Part shown: positions 34,769 through 43,650 of the stretch, one piece after another
Numbering within the stretch: position 1 is the stretch's first letter
Layout of the letters: each line of letters starts with the position of its first letter
Assembly: GCA_034436045.1 (NCBI GenBank)
Contig: DAOTVZ010000084.1
Span: 1 to 64,000, forward strand
Direction of reading: 5' to 3'
Length of the DNA stretch: 64,000 bases
From: H111-94 sp034436045
Lineage (GTDB): Bacteria; Chloroflexota; Ktedonobacteria; Ktedonobacterales; Ktedonobacteraceae
Program-made: the position numbers and the translations under genes
Notes under the pieces: model-generated
Database searches by the model: none
Told to the model about the DNA's origin: nothing
Seen by the model: only the letters and a program-made list of their open reading frames with translations

Positions 34769-36655
34769 ATGACCTGTCCACGTTGTGGCAACGAGTGGGA
34801 TGTCAGTAAGAGTCCGTGTTCGCGGTGCGGATTGCTGGTGCGTTTGCCGGGAAAACTGGGGGCACGTACAAGTAACTCATCCGTAGCACCTTCGCAGAAG
34901 ACACCGCCACAGCCGTCTCAGCAGTCTGGTGATCTACCTACTGTCAAATCAGCAGGCAGTTCTTTCTCTCCGTCGGCAAGCAATAGGGTGTCTCCTGATG
35001 CGAGTCGTGCTGGCATGGTGCCGCCTCCTGTGACACCGGGGCCGAGGCAAATGCGTGATGCGATGAATACGGCCAGTCCCCCACCTTCAAGCCCATCAGT
35101 ATTTTCTTCACAACGCCCAAAGCCGACCGAGAACAATTTCAGTGCTGGTACAGGGTTGGATACTCCGCGTGTACCCGGTAGTTTTCCTGATCTGGGAAGT
35201 GGCCAGAATAGTCTTCCGGGGAGTAGTAGTGCGATAGGCAATGGTTTTTCCATACCCGTTTCTGGGGGCATGGGAGCAAGCTCACAGATTCGTAGAGGGC
35301 CAGCCCAATCCAACGTTGGACAACCTGAAGCACGTGCTACTCGTGGCGCAGGCATAGATTCCCCCATTGCCAATACACCTCGTCCGTCGTCGGCATATCC
35401 CTATGCCGGGCGTCAGGTGACAGACCCCTTAACGGGAAATGACCCTTTGCGCCCGACTCTCGATAATTTGCGGCCACCGCCCTCGAATCCGGGTTCTGCG
35501 ATGAGAAACGCGGTTCCACCATCGGGCCAGGCAGAAATGCGCACGCTGCTGCCAGGCACGCTTCTGCGCGGTGGACGCTATCGCTTACAGGAGATGCAGG
35601 AGCGCCAGGACTGGCTGAGCGGGGTCTATGAGGCCTGGTGGATTGCGCTCGATGCGATGCGTAACAATGCTCCAGTAGTCATCTGTGAAGTGGTGACACC
35701 TGATAGCAATTCGATGGTTATGCAATCGACGTGGCGGGCCGCGACGATGGCTCTGACCTCGATTGGACGTCATCCCAGTATTCCCACGCTCTGGGATGCT
35801 TTTGGTGAGCAAGGCAGAAACTTCTTTGTCTTTGAGCCAGTGGAAGGCGAATCCTTGCTGGCTCGGATGCGCCGTACAGGTCGCGTAGTGCCTGAACAGG
35901 ATGTAGTGAACTGTTGCCTTCAGATGCTGGATGTGATTGAGTTGCTCAATCAACAATCTCCACCGCTGGTGCATGGTTTGATTCGCCCTGAGCATATTGT
36001 CGAGAAACGCAATGGTCAGTATGTTTTAACAAATTTTTCAGTGATCCTGGCAGGTGGGGCAACACAATTTATTAGCGGTCTGGAACGCTCGAAACTCACT
36101 CCATATATGGCACCGGAGATGGCGCGTGGTGTGCTGGATATGCGCTCCGATCTCTATTCGCTTCTGGCGACGGCCTATTATGCTGTGACCGGCAATGTGC
36201 CTTCCTCGACCGATGGACTGGTTCCCCCGGCTCAGCGGTTCAATCCAATGGTTTCGCCGCAATTTGATGCCATTCTGAACAAAGGATTACGGCCCGGCGC
36301 GGGACAGCGCTATCAGCGTCCGGCTGAATTGCGTCAGGATTTATTGTCGCTACGTTCGGTGAATGGCTCGGTCGTGCCCCTTTCGGGGACGAACGTAGGC
36401 ACGTCTGCGATGAGCAGGTCGTCTGGTACAGCGCAATCTCTGCAAAGCTCTCCTGGGAGCACGGATAGCGTGGCACAACTGTTGCCGAATATGGTGTCGG
36501 CAGGCATAGAGTTGGAAGAGGAACACAAATTTCTGTTGCCCGCTCCCGAAGAGTTGCCTCCCATGTCGGCAAGTAATGATGGGCTAACCGCTTCCATCTG
36601 GACAGTTGCTATTCTCATCGCATTAATCCTGGTAGTCTTTATTGGCAGGCATTAG
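34769..36655 (+). CDS. Zinc-ribbon, membrane-anchored protein pseudokinase
   Basis: 628 residues from the ATG at 34769 (AAAGGCAGG upstream). Order: zinc ribbon CPRCGNEWDVSKSPCSRCG (residues ~3-21), a Pro/Ser/Asn-rich disordered linker (~25-260), a protein-kinase fold (~265-535), a second linker and a C-terminal TM helix (IWTVAILIALILVVFIG). The kinase core looks dead: the ATP-binding Lys is Cys306 (VVICEVV), the catalytic HRD is His402-Gly-Leu404 (HGLIRPEHIV), and the DFG Asp is Asn422 (NFS). The APE motif is kept (YMAPEMARG), as are MRSDLYSLLATAYYAVTG and the C-lobe Arg. It was surely derived from a bacterial PknB-type kinase. A binding or scaffold role is likely. Confidence 0.85.
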   Translation: MTCPRCGNEWDVSKSPCSRCGLLVRLPGKLGARTSNSSVAPSQKTPPQPSQQSGDLPTVKSAGSSFSPSASNRVSPDASRAGMVPPPVTPGPRQMRDAMNTASPPPSSPSVFSSQRPKPTENNFSAGTGLDTPRVPGSFPDLGSGQNSLPGSSSAIGNGFSIPVSGGMGASSQIRRGPAQSNVGQPEARATRGAGIDSPIANTPRPSSAYPYAGRQVTDPLTGNDPLRPTLDNLRPPPSNPGSAMRNAVPPSGQAEMRTLLPGTLLRGGRYRLQEMQERQDWLSGVYEAWWIALDAMRNNAPVVICEVVTPDSNSMVMQSTWRAATMALTSIGRHPSIPTLWDAFGEQGRNFFVFEPVEGESLLARMRRTGRVVPEQDVVNCCLQMLDVIELLNQQSPPLVHGLIRPEHIVEKRNGQYVLTNFSVILAGGATQFISGLERSKLTPYMAPEMARGVLDMRSDLYSLLATAYYAVTGNVPSSTDGLVPPAQRFNPMVSPQFDAILNKGLRPGAGQRYQRPAELRQDLLSLRSVNGSVVPLSGTNVGTSAMSRSSGTAQSLQSSPGSTDSVAQLLPNMVSAGIELEEEHKFLLPAPEELPPMSASNDGLTASIWTVAILIALILVVFIGRH

Positions 36656-36784
36656 TAGAGCGCACGCAAGGATAAGAAAGAGGCAAGGCACCTGCGAGGG
36701 ATGCCTCTATAATGATTACGGGTGTAGAACGCAACGTATCATTGTAGGGGCAGTGCTTCGTAGGTGTCCTGCCTCGCCGCCTTC

Positions 36785-37531
36785 CTACGTGGGTTTGGTA
36801 CCGACATGTACGGCAACGATGCCTCTGCTGAGACGGTAGAAATGCACATCGCTCCAACCGCATTCTTCCATGATCTGCTTGAGAGTAGGGGCATCAGGAA
36901 ATGTTGTCAACGAACTAGGCAGGTAGGTATACTCCTCGAACGCTTTGCCGAGGATTGTGCCGAAGAGGGGCGCGAGCTTGTAGAAGTAGAAGTAGAATAG
37001 CGCGCCGAAGATTTTGCCCGGTGGGTGGCTAATTTCCAGGCAGACGACGCGCCCGCCGGGTCGCACGACGCGCAGCATTTCTTTGAAGCCTTGTCGGATG
37101 TTGGTCAGGTTGCGCACGGTGAAAGCGGAGCAGCAACCATCAACGCTGTTATCGGGCAGGTCGATATGTTCTGCGTCGCCGATACGTAGTTCAATGCGAT
37201 CTTCCAACCCCAGGCGCGCCAGCTTCTTGCGGCCCTGCTCCAGCATCTCCGGCGTAATGTCCATGCCGATCATGCGAGTGCCGGGGCCGGAACGACGAAT
37301 GACGGCAATGGAGAGGTCGGCAGTGCCCGCACCGAGGTCCAGGCCGGTTTCACCACTGCCAAGTGCCAGATAGTGAGCGGCGAAATCGCGCCAATAGCGA
37401 TCCAGGCCAAAGCTCATCAGGCGATTCATCAGGTCGTAGATGCGCGCGATGCGTCCGAAGAGCCGTTGAACATAAGGCCTTTTCCCGCCCGTAGAGCGGA
37501 AGCGTTCTTCTAACGAAAGATTTGTTCTCAT
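36785..37531 (-). CDS. menG: Demethylmenaquinone methyltransferase
   Basis: 248 residues of the UbiE/MenG family, which uses SAM to methylate demethylmenaquinol as the last step of menaquinone synthesis. Motifs: FGRIARIYDLMNRLMSFGLD and RYWRDF at the N-terminus, motif I LDLGAGTADLSI, MIGMDITPEML, the family signature NSVDGCCSAFTVRNL, RVVRPGGRVVCLEIS and YTYLPSSLTTFPDAPTL near the end. It follows the polyprenyl diphosphate synthase gene by 49 bases on the same strand, which fits a menaquinone side-chain/head-group operon. No ubiquinone genes are visible, so menaquinone is the more likely product. Confidence 0.95.
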   Translation of the reverse strand: MRTNLSLEERFRSTGGKRPYVQRLFGRIARIYDLMNRLMSFGLDRYWRDFAAHYLALGSGETGLDLGAGTADLSIAVIRRSGPGTRMIGMDITPEMLEQGRKKLARLGLEDRIELRIGDAEHIDLPDNSVDGCCSAFTVRNLTNIRQGFKEMLRVVRPGGRVVCLEISHPPGKIFGALFYFYFYKLAPLFGTILGKAFEEYTYLPSSLTTFPDAPTLKQIMEECGWSDVHFYRLSRGIVAVHVGTKPT

Positions 37532-37580
37532 ACTAATACCATATTACTGATCTTATCGTGATGTTAGGAATATCTCTGCC

Positions 37581-38570
37581 TTACTTGTCGCGTGAGATGA
37601 CGAAATCGATCAATCCATCCAGCACATCGCGGTCAGGTGAAGCGGGGAAGTGGTAGAGGGCTTCACGTGCTTTGCTGCCATAGGTATAGGCATCCATCAG
37701 CGAGCGTTTAACACCGTAACCTTCAGAAACCCAGGTGACGACTGAGAGAATCTCTTCCTCATCCCGCGCCTCACCGTTCAATATGCGGCTGATCTGCTGG
37801 TAGCGCCCGTTATGGGGTTGATCCTGTAAGGCGTAGATCAAAGGCAGTGTAACCATTCCCTGGCGCAAATCATTCCCGGCAGGTTTGCCGATGGTGGATT
37901 GATCTTCGGTATAGTCAAGAATATCATCGATGATCTGGAAGGCGATACCCAGATTAAGGCCATACTCATAGAGCAGATCAATGGCCTCATCGGAAGCCTC
38001 ACTGAGAATGGCCCCGCCTTTACTGCACGCAGCGATGAGGCACGCGGTTTTACGCTGGATCTTCTCGTAATAGCTTTCAATCGTCAAATCAATGTTACGG
38101 GCGGTCATCATTTCCATGATGGTGCCTTCACAGACAGTAGCTACGGTATCTGAGAAGAGTCGATCAATGCGATGATCTTTAATGTCGGCAATCAGTCCGG
38201 CGGTTTTGGCGAAATAGTAGTCGCCCAGCAGAATGGCGATCTTATCTCCCCACAGGGCGTTCACGGTCGGGCTACCCCGTCGCGTCGCGGCCTCATCAAC
38301 GATATCGTCGTGAATGAGCGTGGCTAGATGCGTCATTTCAAAGGCTACGCTTAGAGGGAGAAGCTTATCGAAGTGATAGGTATGCAGTTTGCCTGTTAAA
38401 AGCGTGATAGCGGTGCGCAGACGTTTCCCTGGTGACGCAAGAGCGTGCATAGAAGCAGAATGCAGAATATCGAGTCCAGAGGTAGCGCGTTCCTGAAAGG
38501 TGGCATCTACCTTTTCGAGGTCATCCTGGATACCAGCAAAGAGTCGGCTCAACGTGGCCGTAGTATTCAT
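37581..38570 (-). CDS. Polyprenyl diphosphate synthase (heptaprenyl/octaprenyl type)
   Basis: 329 residues from the ATG at 38570 (a GTG three codons earlier is possible). It is a trans-isoprenyl diphosphate synthase: GKRLRTAI near the start, first Asp-rich motif LIHDDIVDEA, RRGSPTVNALWGDK, GDYYFAKT, the KTACLIAACSKGGA helix, and second Asp-rich motif FQIIDDILDYT followed by GKPAGNDLRQG. Chain length is set by residues ahead of the first motif, where FEMTHLATLIHDD has no bulky aromatic residue at the position that restricts chain length, consistent with a long chain for menaquinone. It sits between a PflX-like radical SAM gene and menG. Confidence 0.93.
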   Translation of the reverse strand: MNTTATLSRLFAGIQDDLEKVDATFQERATSGLDILHSASMHALASPGKRLRTAITLLTGKLHTYHFDKLLPLSVAFEMTHLATLIHDDIVDEAATRRGSPTVNALWGDKIAILLGDYYFAKTAGLIADIKDHRIDRLFSDTVATVCEGTIMEMMTARNIDLTIESYYEKIQRKTACLIAACSKGGAILSEASDEAIDLLYEYGLNLGIAFQIIDDILDYTEDQSTIGKPAGNDLRQGMVTLPLIYALQDQPHNGRYQQISRILNGEARDEEEILSVVTWVSEGYGVKRSLMDAYTYGSKAREALYHFPASPDRDVLDGLIDFVISRDK

Positions 38571-38593
38571 AGAAAACACACTCCATTTCGCAC

Positions 38594-38647
38594 GTCCTCT
38601 AGCACGTGACCGGGAAAATGCGTAACCGCTTGTCCTCTAGCACGTGA
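38594..38647. repeat. 16-bp direct repeat upstream of the polyprenyl synthase
   Basis: GTCCTCTAGCACGTGA occurs exactly at 38594-38609 and 38632-38647, 38 bases apart, just ahead of the synthase start. Each copy contains the palindrome CACGTG. Spacing and place suit a paired operator. Confidence 0.6.
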
Positions 38648-38648
38648 T

Positions 38649-38687
38649 GAGAGAAGCCGGGTGTATCAGACACCCGCAACTTCTCTC
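38649..38687 (-). terminator. Hairpin between radical SAM gene and polyprenyl synthase
   Basis: GAGAGAAG (38649-38656) pairs with CTTCTCTC (38680-38687), and inside it GGGTGT pairs with ACACCC around a 5-base loop. No T-tract, so it could be an attenuator rather than a full stop. One of the direct repeats ends directly beside it. Confidence 0.55.
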
Positions 38688-38777
38688 GGATGAGACGTAT
38701 CTTCTCTAGTCAGATTATACAGTGACTGCTCCATAGGGAACGAGAGCACTGCATGTTATGGTAGATGAAAAAATTCT

Positions 38778-39722
38778 TTAGACTGTAGACGTTGTGTCCA
38801 CTTCAATCAGGTCTTCTTGCACATAGCCATTGGTGAAATTGAATTCATCCAGTGCATCCAGTGCGGTACGATATTCCTGCCAGGTAAGACGCCGGTTTAA
38901 GATCGGGTCATTTACTGCTTTCCAGGCGGGAAAGTATTGATCCATTAAGCTGACCGGTGTATCAGGCCCCAGTTCCTCGGCGATCCAGCGCAAGACTTCG
39001 CGTGTATTAGAGATGTCTTCGGGCATAACCAGGTGTCGAATCAAAAGACCCCGGCGTGCAATGCCCTCTTCATCAAGCTGAAGGGGGCCGACCTGCCGAT
39101 ACATCTCGCGCAATGTGGCACGATTGTGATCGACATAGCGTGGCATCTTCGAGGTGCGCAACGCATGTTTGTTATCGGCATACTTGGCGTCTGGTAGATA
39201 GATGTCTACTACGCCGTCAAGTAGGCGAAGCGTTTCCAGGTTCTCGTAGCCTGCACAGTTGTAAACAATCGGCAGGCGCAATCCCTTCCCACAAGCGATG
39301 ACCAGCGCTGCCAGTATCTGGGGCACAAAATGGGTTGGTGTCACCAGGTCGAGATTATGACAACGCTTTTTTTGCAGGTACAGCATCATATCGGCCAGCC
39401 GTTCCGGGCCAACGCGGTGTCCCAGCCCACCCTGGCTAAGAGGAAAGTTCTGGCAATAGGTACAGCGTGCTTGACAATAGCCAAAGAAGATGGTGCCCGC
39501 GCCTCGTGTTCCGCTAATAGGTGGCTCTTCGCGGCGATGGACGTTCCATGACGCTACGATAGCTTCGGTGCCGGAATGACAGACGCCGGTCTTACCGGCG
39601 ATGCGGTTGCAACGGCAGTTTTGGGGACAGATGGTGCAACTGCGTAAAATCTCCCAGGCCGCAGCGGCCCGCTCTGCCAGTTCTCCGGTTTCGTAAAGCT
39701 GAAGATAACCAGGGTACAACAT
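38778..39722 (-). CDS. PflX-like radical SAM protein (COG1313 type)
   Basis: 314 residues from the ATG at 39722, with AGAGGG upstream; a GTG at 39779 lacks a site. The N-terminal Cys set CTICPQNCRCNR and GVCHSG suggests an extra metal site. The radical SAM motif is FFGYCQARCTYCQNF (CxxxCxxC). Further family-typical stretches: LVTPTHFVPQILAAL, PIVYNCAGYENLETL, DIYLPDAKY and RRGLLIRHLVMPE. PflX-like proteins resemble pyruvate formate-lyase activase, but their function is not established. No glycyl-radical enzyme lies nearby. It is upstream of the polyprenyl synthase and menG on the same strand. Confidence 0.87.
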   Translation of the reverse strand: MLYPGYLQLYETGELAERAAAAWEILRSCTICPQNCRCNRIAGKTGVCHSGTEAIVASWNVHRREEPPISGTRGAGTIFFGYCQARCTYCQNFPLSQGGLGHRVGPERLADMMLYLQKKRCHNLDLVTPTHFVPQILAALVIACGKGLRLPIVYNCAGYENLETLRLLDGVVDIYLPDAKYADNKHALRTSKMPRYVDHNRATLREMYRQVGPLQLDEEGIARRGLLIRHLVMPEDISNTREVLRWIAEELGPDTPVSLMDQYFPAWKAVNDPILNRRLTWQEYRTALDALDEFNFTNGYVQEDLIEVDTTSTV

Positions 39723-39862
39723 TTTTGCGTTTTCCCTCTTATCTGTGAAATCTGGCGTATACAAGGGGTATACTTCCACAGACTGATGTGCTTTGTCGCG
39801 TCATTTTCTATGGCAATACCCCTCTATATCGCGCTCTATTCACACGTGCGTCAGCACGGTTT

Positions 39863-41050
39863 TTATGGTGTTGGCCATTTGAAGCCACGTTGCGATGGTC
39901 TGAGAATCGTCCCTGAGTTTCCGTTGGCAGATGACTTGTGCTTGCGTGTAACTGCGCTGGCTGCCTGTGAGCGCGGACGGTGCGCTTTTTCTCCCTCAGT
40001 AGACGATCCTTCGTTTGTGTACTCCTGCTCCGCTTCCTGAGTGTGAATGTTGCTTAAGAGTTCATCACTCTCCTCAGAAACTTCTGTCCAGAACTGTGCC
40101 TGTTTGCGTTGCTGAGAACGTGGACCTTTAAGCACATGCCTATTGGAAAGAGGTGCCATATGGTGCTGCTCCGGTCCGCTATTTGCATGCCTGTTCTGTG
40201 CACGTTTGTGTGTGTCTATGTGACGCACGCGACGCACAGGTTCCTGGGTGTTGGCGGTGAAGCGCTCGTAATCTCCCTCAAACATTGCGTTGTCTATCTC
40301 AGGGGAATCGTAGTGATGCGCCTGACCATATCGTTTCATCTGTTCTGGACGGCGTTCCTGGAATCTTCTTCCCCCCTTCTCTCGGCTGAAAGGATGCTCT
40401 CTATTGAAATCGGAACGAGTATCTCTGCCGTTTGAACGCTGTGGTTGTTCTGTAGGTGCCTCAAATCTGTCATAGTGGCGGGGTGCCCGTTCTTGATAGT
40501 TGTTGCGCCCTATGTGGAAGTCATGTTCCTGATACCCCTGTTGCTGACGTTCTCGATAGGGGGTATCGATGTCTCTGGAAGATCTGAAATCCCGCTGTCT
40601 ACGACTATGTGGATGGGAGCGTTCATCGAACGAGTCGGGGCCGTGCCGATCATCGTGGCGTTGATGGTAGCGCGGTTCTGCGCCGTTGTGTCGGTTGGGT
40701 TGAGGATGGTAGGGAGCATTGCGGTAATCACGATGATCAGCGCGGTAATTCTCGCTGCCACCGTTCCCATTCTTTCTCACTCGCTCGCGCTGAAAGGTGT
40801 TCCGCTCTGGCTCCTGCCGTTGCTGGCGCGCGTAATGATTCTGCCGATTGGCCGGGCCACGCCCATCACGTAGGGCATAATCGGCGTGGTGATGTTGCGC
40901 TCCGGTTTCCCAGGCGCGGTCAACAGTTTCGCGGTTGAGACGCGGACGGCCTGGGCGTGGAGAGCGCGTTGTTCCATTATCATAGGGATGTGTTCTACGA
41001 AATGACGGGCGCGAGTCATCTCGGTGTTGTGAATTGAATTCTCTGGTCAT
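39863..41050 (-). CDS. Large intrinsically disordered Arg/His/Gln/Asn-rich protein
   Basis: 395 residues from the ATG at 41050 (AAAGGA just before; a GTG at 41062 is also possible). No family. The composition is extreme: Arg, His, Gln, Asn, Asp, Glu, Tyr, Ser and Pro dominate, hydrophobic residues are nearly absent until ~residue 330, and no Cys is seen. Short repeats such as RYxQ, HRDYRN, RRFQERRPEQ and DxRxDF recur. Nothing suggests a fold; the C-terminal third is more acidic, with a short helix-like WTEVSEESDELLSNI. A charge-balanced, RGG/RY-like chain of this kind may bind nucleic acid or form condensates. The opposite strand reads as hydrophobic frames that I regard as shadows. Confidence 0.7.
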   Translation of the reverse strand: MTREFNSQHRDDSRPSFRRTHPYDNGTTRSPRPGRPRLNRETVDRAWETGAQHHHADYALRDGRGPANRQNHYARQQRQEPERNTFQRERVRKNGNGGSENYRADHRDYRNAPYHPQPNRHNGAEPRYHQRHDDRHGPDSFDERSHPHSRRQRDFRSSRDIDTPYRERQQQGYQEHDFHIGRNNYQERAPRHYDRFEAPTEQPQRSNGRDTRSDFNREHPFSREKGGRRFQERRPEQMKRYGQAHHYDSPEIDNAMFEGDYERFTANTQEPVRRVRHIDTHKRAQNRHANSGPEQHHMAPLSNRHVLKGPRSQQRKQAQFWTEVSEESDELLSNIHTQEAEQEYTNEGSSTEGEKAHRPRSQAASAVTRKHKSSANGNSGTILRPSQRGFKWPTP

Positions 41051-41062
41051 AAATCCTTTCAC

Positions 41063-41446
41063 GGTTTTACCGCACAGGGGTGTAAATTTTCCTTGTAGTG
41101 GTCAAGGCTGGTCGGCAAGGTCAGTTACTTCCTCCCGTTACTCGTCCCCACCGACGGTACTGTTCCGCGCCCTGTGGCTCTGTAGCGCCTCCAACGCGGA
41201 AGGGCAGTTTTATTTATAAACATGTGACGCGGGGCTGTTTCGTTCCCAGCACATGATGGAGCCGCGTCGTGTAGTAAGTATACCACATCTCCCGTGTAGT
41301 GGCGAGATGAAAGAAGCGGGCAGGGTGAGCGCAAGGTATCGCTCCTCCCATAAAACGGGTAAGAGAGGTATTATATCATAGTAAGTGCGATGTCTTGCAC
41401 TCATCCTGCCCGTAGGTACCGTGCTTTATTGCCTCTCCACTGCTTA
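41063..41446. other. 384-bp intergenic region
   Basis: No gene. CATGTG (~41220) and CACATG (~41250) bracket a GC-rich stretch. Further left, CGGTTTTACCG near 41063 is a short palindrome directly before the disordered protein's start. GAGCGCAAGGTATCGCTCC (~41331-41349) can form a small hairpin. The promoter of the disordered protein should be here, but no clear -35/-10 pair was found. Confidence 0.4.
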
Positions 41447-42499
41447 CTAGGAAGTGGGTGTTGGTGTTGGTGCCGGTGGAACTGTCCCTTCCAATAAGGG
41501 AACGCCTTTATAGCTCTGTTGTGCGCTACCGAACATGGCCAGTTCCTTGCTGACCATTTCGTCCGGCAATAATGGGCGCAACGTCACTTGATAATAGAGG
41601 CCATTCTCGCTGAAATCGCTCTGCGTCTGATTGGGCATCTGGGCAACGAGCGTCGCCTGCTGTGCCGCTGTGAGGAGAATGGCGTTGTCGGGAATGGTAT
41701 ACTTCAAACAGCCTGTTTCGGGATTCTGGCTGGTCGTATCCTGCGGAATCAGGCCGCATTCAAAAGCGGCGGCTTGTGCCAGGGTGAAATCTGTAATCGG
41801 CCAGGCCGGAATGCTCTGGCTCAGATTGGGACTAAAGTCCTGACGTACCAGCAGGGCCATGTACTGGCTATGATAGGGCTGTGTTGGGCCAGTGAGAGCC
41901 TGGTTAATGGCGGTGAGCGCCAGGCCCAGGTTGTGATACTCCTGCATCGCCAGGGCACTCTCCTGCTGATTGCCAAAGGAGCCATACATAAACTCCATCT
42001 GCTGGCCATTCAGGTTAAGCTCCAGGTACGTTGCGTTCTGATCCTGAATATCGGTAAATTGCCGTTGCTGCATATCCAGCAAACCGTAGGTATCGACCAG
42101 ATGATGAAGCAGATTTTGGAGCGCATCTGCGCCCAGTTGCCCCTCTTGTGTGGTGCCTAGAATATAGGTACCGTCGCCATAAATGCTCACGTTTGGACTG
42201 AGCGAGAGCGAGCCGTACAGGCCACCGCCCGTGAAGGTGCGGATCAGGACATCTTGTGGCAAGGTGCTGTACGTGATCGCCTGATTGGGGGTGCCAGCCG
42301 CGCCCGGTTGCCCGCTCACAAAAGTTGTTGTGTGCGGGGCCGGTTCCTTACTGCCAAGACAAGCTGTGAGCAGGAGCGAGAGCAGCAGTAGCTCCACAGA
42401 GATAAAAATCTGCGCCGGTTGTGCTGCGCGTGGCCTGCTATTGATGCAATATTTGGGTTTTACGCTCAATGCCCCTCGCTTCATGCGTATAGAAGCCAT
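41447..42499 (-). CDS. Hypothetical lipoprotein
   Basis: 350 residues. After a basic N-terminus of ~30 residues comes a hydrophobic run ending in lipobox LLTAC (Cys near 47), so the protein is predicted to be lipid-anchored outside. The long n-region suggests the true start may be the internal ATG at 42484. The mature part opens with a Thr/Pro/Gly linker, contains two Cys residues (ECGLIP, TGCLKY) that could form a disulphide, and ends in a Pro/Thr-rich tail (PPAPTPTPTS). No enzyme motif or known family was recognised. It is separated from agmatinase by ~90 bases on the same strand. Confidence 0.75.
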   Translation of the reverse strand: MASIRMKRGALSVKPKYCINSRPRAAQPAQIFISVELLLLSLLLTACLGSKEPAPHTTTFVSGQPGAAGTPNQAITYSTLPQDVLIRTFTGGGLYGSLSLSPNVSIYGDGTYILGTTQEGQLGADALQNLLHHLVDTYGLLDMQQRQFTDIQDQNATYLELNLNGQQMEFMYGSFGNQQESALAMQEYHNLGLALTAINQALTGPTQPYHSQYMALLVRQDFSPNLSQSIPAWPITDFTLAQAAAFECGLIPQDTTSQNPETGCLKYTIPDNAILLTAAQQATLVAQMPNQTQSDFSENGLYYQVTLRPLLPDEMVSKELAMFGSAQQSYKGVPLLEGTVPPAPTPTPTS

Positions 42500-42592
42500 A
42501 TTCCTTTTTTTCTATTGTAGCCAACCAGGAAAACCTGATGCAATTTCTACTATCAATACGCTACAATATGCCGTATCGGTGTCAATGGTTGC

Positions 42593-43474
42593 TTACTGTG
42601 CAGCGAAACGGTAGCCGATCATTTTATAGACCAGTTTGGCGGCCATAAAATCGGCCCGCACCTGGCCTGCCATCGGGCAGAGTTCGACCACGTCCATGCC
42701 AACAATGGTACTGCGGCGGCAGATTTCACGGAACATGGCAAGTACCTGATACCAGTGCAGGCCGCCGGGTTCGGGCGTGCCCACAGCGGGCATCTCGCTG
42801 GGATCGAAAGCATCAAGATCGATAGTGACATAGGTGTGCTGGCTCAGACGCTCCCAGGGGATGACGGCGCTGCCGTTAGCGAGCTGATAGGCCCAGACGA
42901 TGGCAACATTGGGCTTTGTTTTCATAAATTCGGCCTCTTCCGGGCTGAAGCTGCGTATTCCGATTTCCAGGAGCGGTATGCCCATCTCAACAACACGCCG
43001 CTCGATGCTGGCATGAGAGAGGGGCGTCCCCTCAAACTCATTGCGCAAGTCACCGTGCGCGTCGATATGAACAACCGTCAGGTCGGGATAGCGTTCGTGA
43101 ACGGCGGCGATAACGGGCGCGGAAAGTGAATGTTCTCCACCGAGCGTCAGAGGGAGTTGACCACGCTGTAGCACTTCGCGCACCGCGTCGCCGGTGACTT
43201 TCAGCGCGGTTGCATGATCCATGCCGGTATAGTCGAGCGCGGGACGAGTATAGACACCCACCTCAATCGGACAGGTATCCAGTTCTTCATCATAGAGTTC
43301 CATCTGGCTTGAGGCATTTAAAATGGCCTGCGGCCCATGCTGAGTGCCTTTCATATAGCACACACTGTATTCGAGAGGGGCGGGAATGATGGTGACACGT
43401 GCCGTCTCCGCGTTGCAGTAGGGGGCATCCGGCGCACCAAACTGCGTGATAAGTGCGGTTTCCGAGCTATCCAT
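42593..43474 (-). CDS. speB: Agmatinase / ureohydrolase
   Basis: 293 residues from the ATG at 43474, which has a strong GGAAGGAG site. Ureohydrolase metal motifs are all present: LGGEHSLS, VVHIDAHGDLR (Asp and His ligands), THE equivalent HASIERR, and TIDLDAFDPSEMPAVGTPEPGG with the second-metal Asp residues. Agmatinase turns agmatine into putrescine and urea. In organisms such as Thermus the same family acts on aminopropylagmatine to give spermidine, and with an AdoMet decarboxylase next door that activity is equally possible. It follows the AdoMet decarboxylase gene with a 176-base gap, in which a GGGCG...CGCCCCTAC element lies (43615-43640). Confidence 0.93.
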   Translation of the reverse strand: MDSSETALITQFGAPDAPYCNAETARVTIIPAPLEYSVCYMKGTQHGPQAILNASSQMELYDEELDTCPIEVGVYTRPALDYTGMDHATALKVTGDAVREVLQRGQLPLTLGGEHSLSAPVIAAVHERYPDLTVVHIDAHGDLRNEFEGTPLSHASIERRVVEMGIPLLEIGIRSFSPEEAEFMKTKPNVAIVWAYQLANGSAVIPWERLSQHTYVTIDLDAFDPSEMPAVGTPEPGGLHWYQVLAMFREICRRSTIVGMDVVELCPMAGQVRADFMAAKLVYKMIGYRFAAQ

Positions 43475-43650
43475 ATGCTTGTACTCCTTCCGGGGTATGT
43501 TTGCTAATAGACCTGTTTCCCTGTGTGATAAGAGAATGAGCAAAAAAACTGGAGGATAAGCACGTGTCCAGATGCGTCCTCGCTCGTACTTACCCTCCAG
43601 TGGAAGGGTGTGGGTCTGTGGGCGAACTGTGCGCCCCTACCGTATTGCCC

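Noticed and set aside
40445..40938. Hydrophobic frames of 109-142 residues on the + strand opposite the disordered protein
   Set aside because: They are antisense to the Arg/His/Gln-rich frame, whose complement naturally reads as hydrophobic; no ribosome site and no family.
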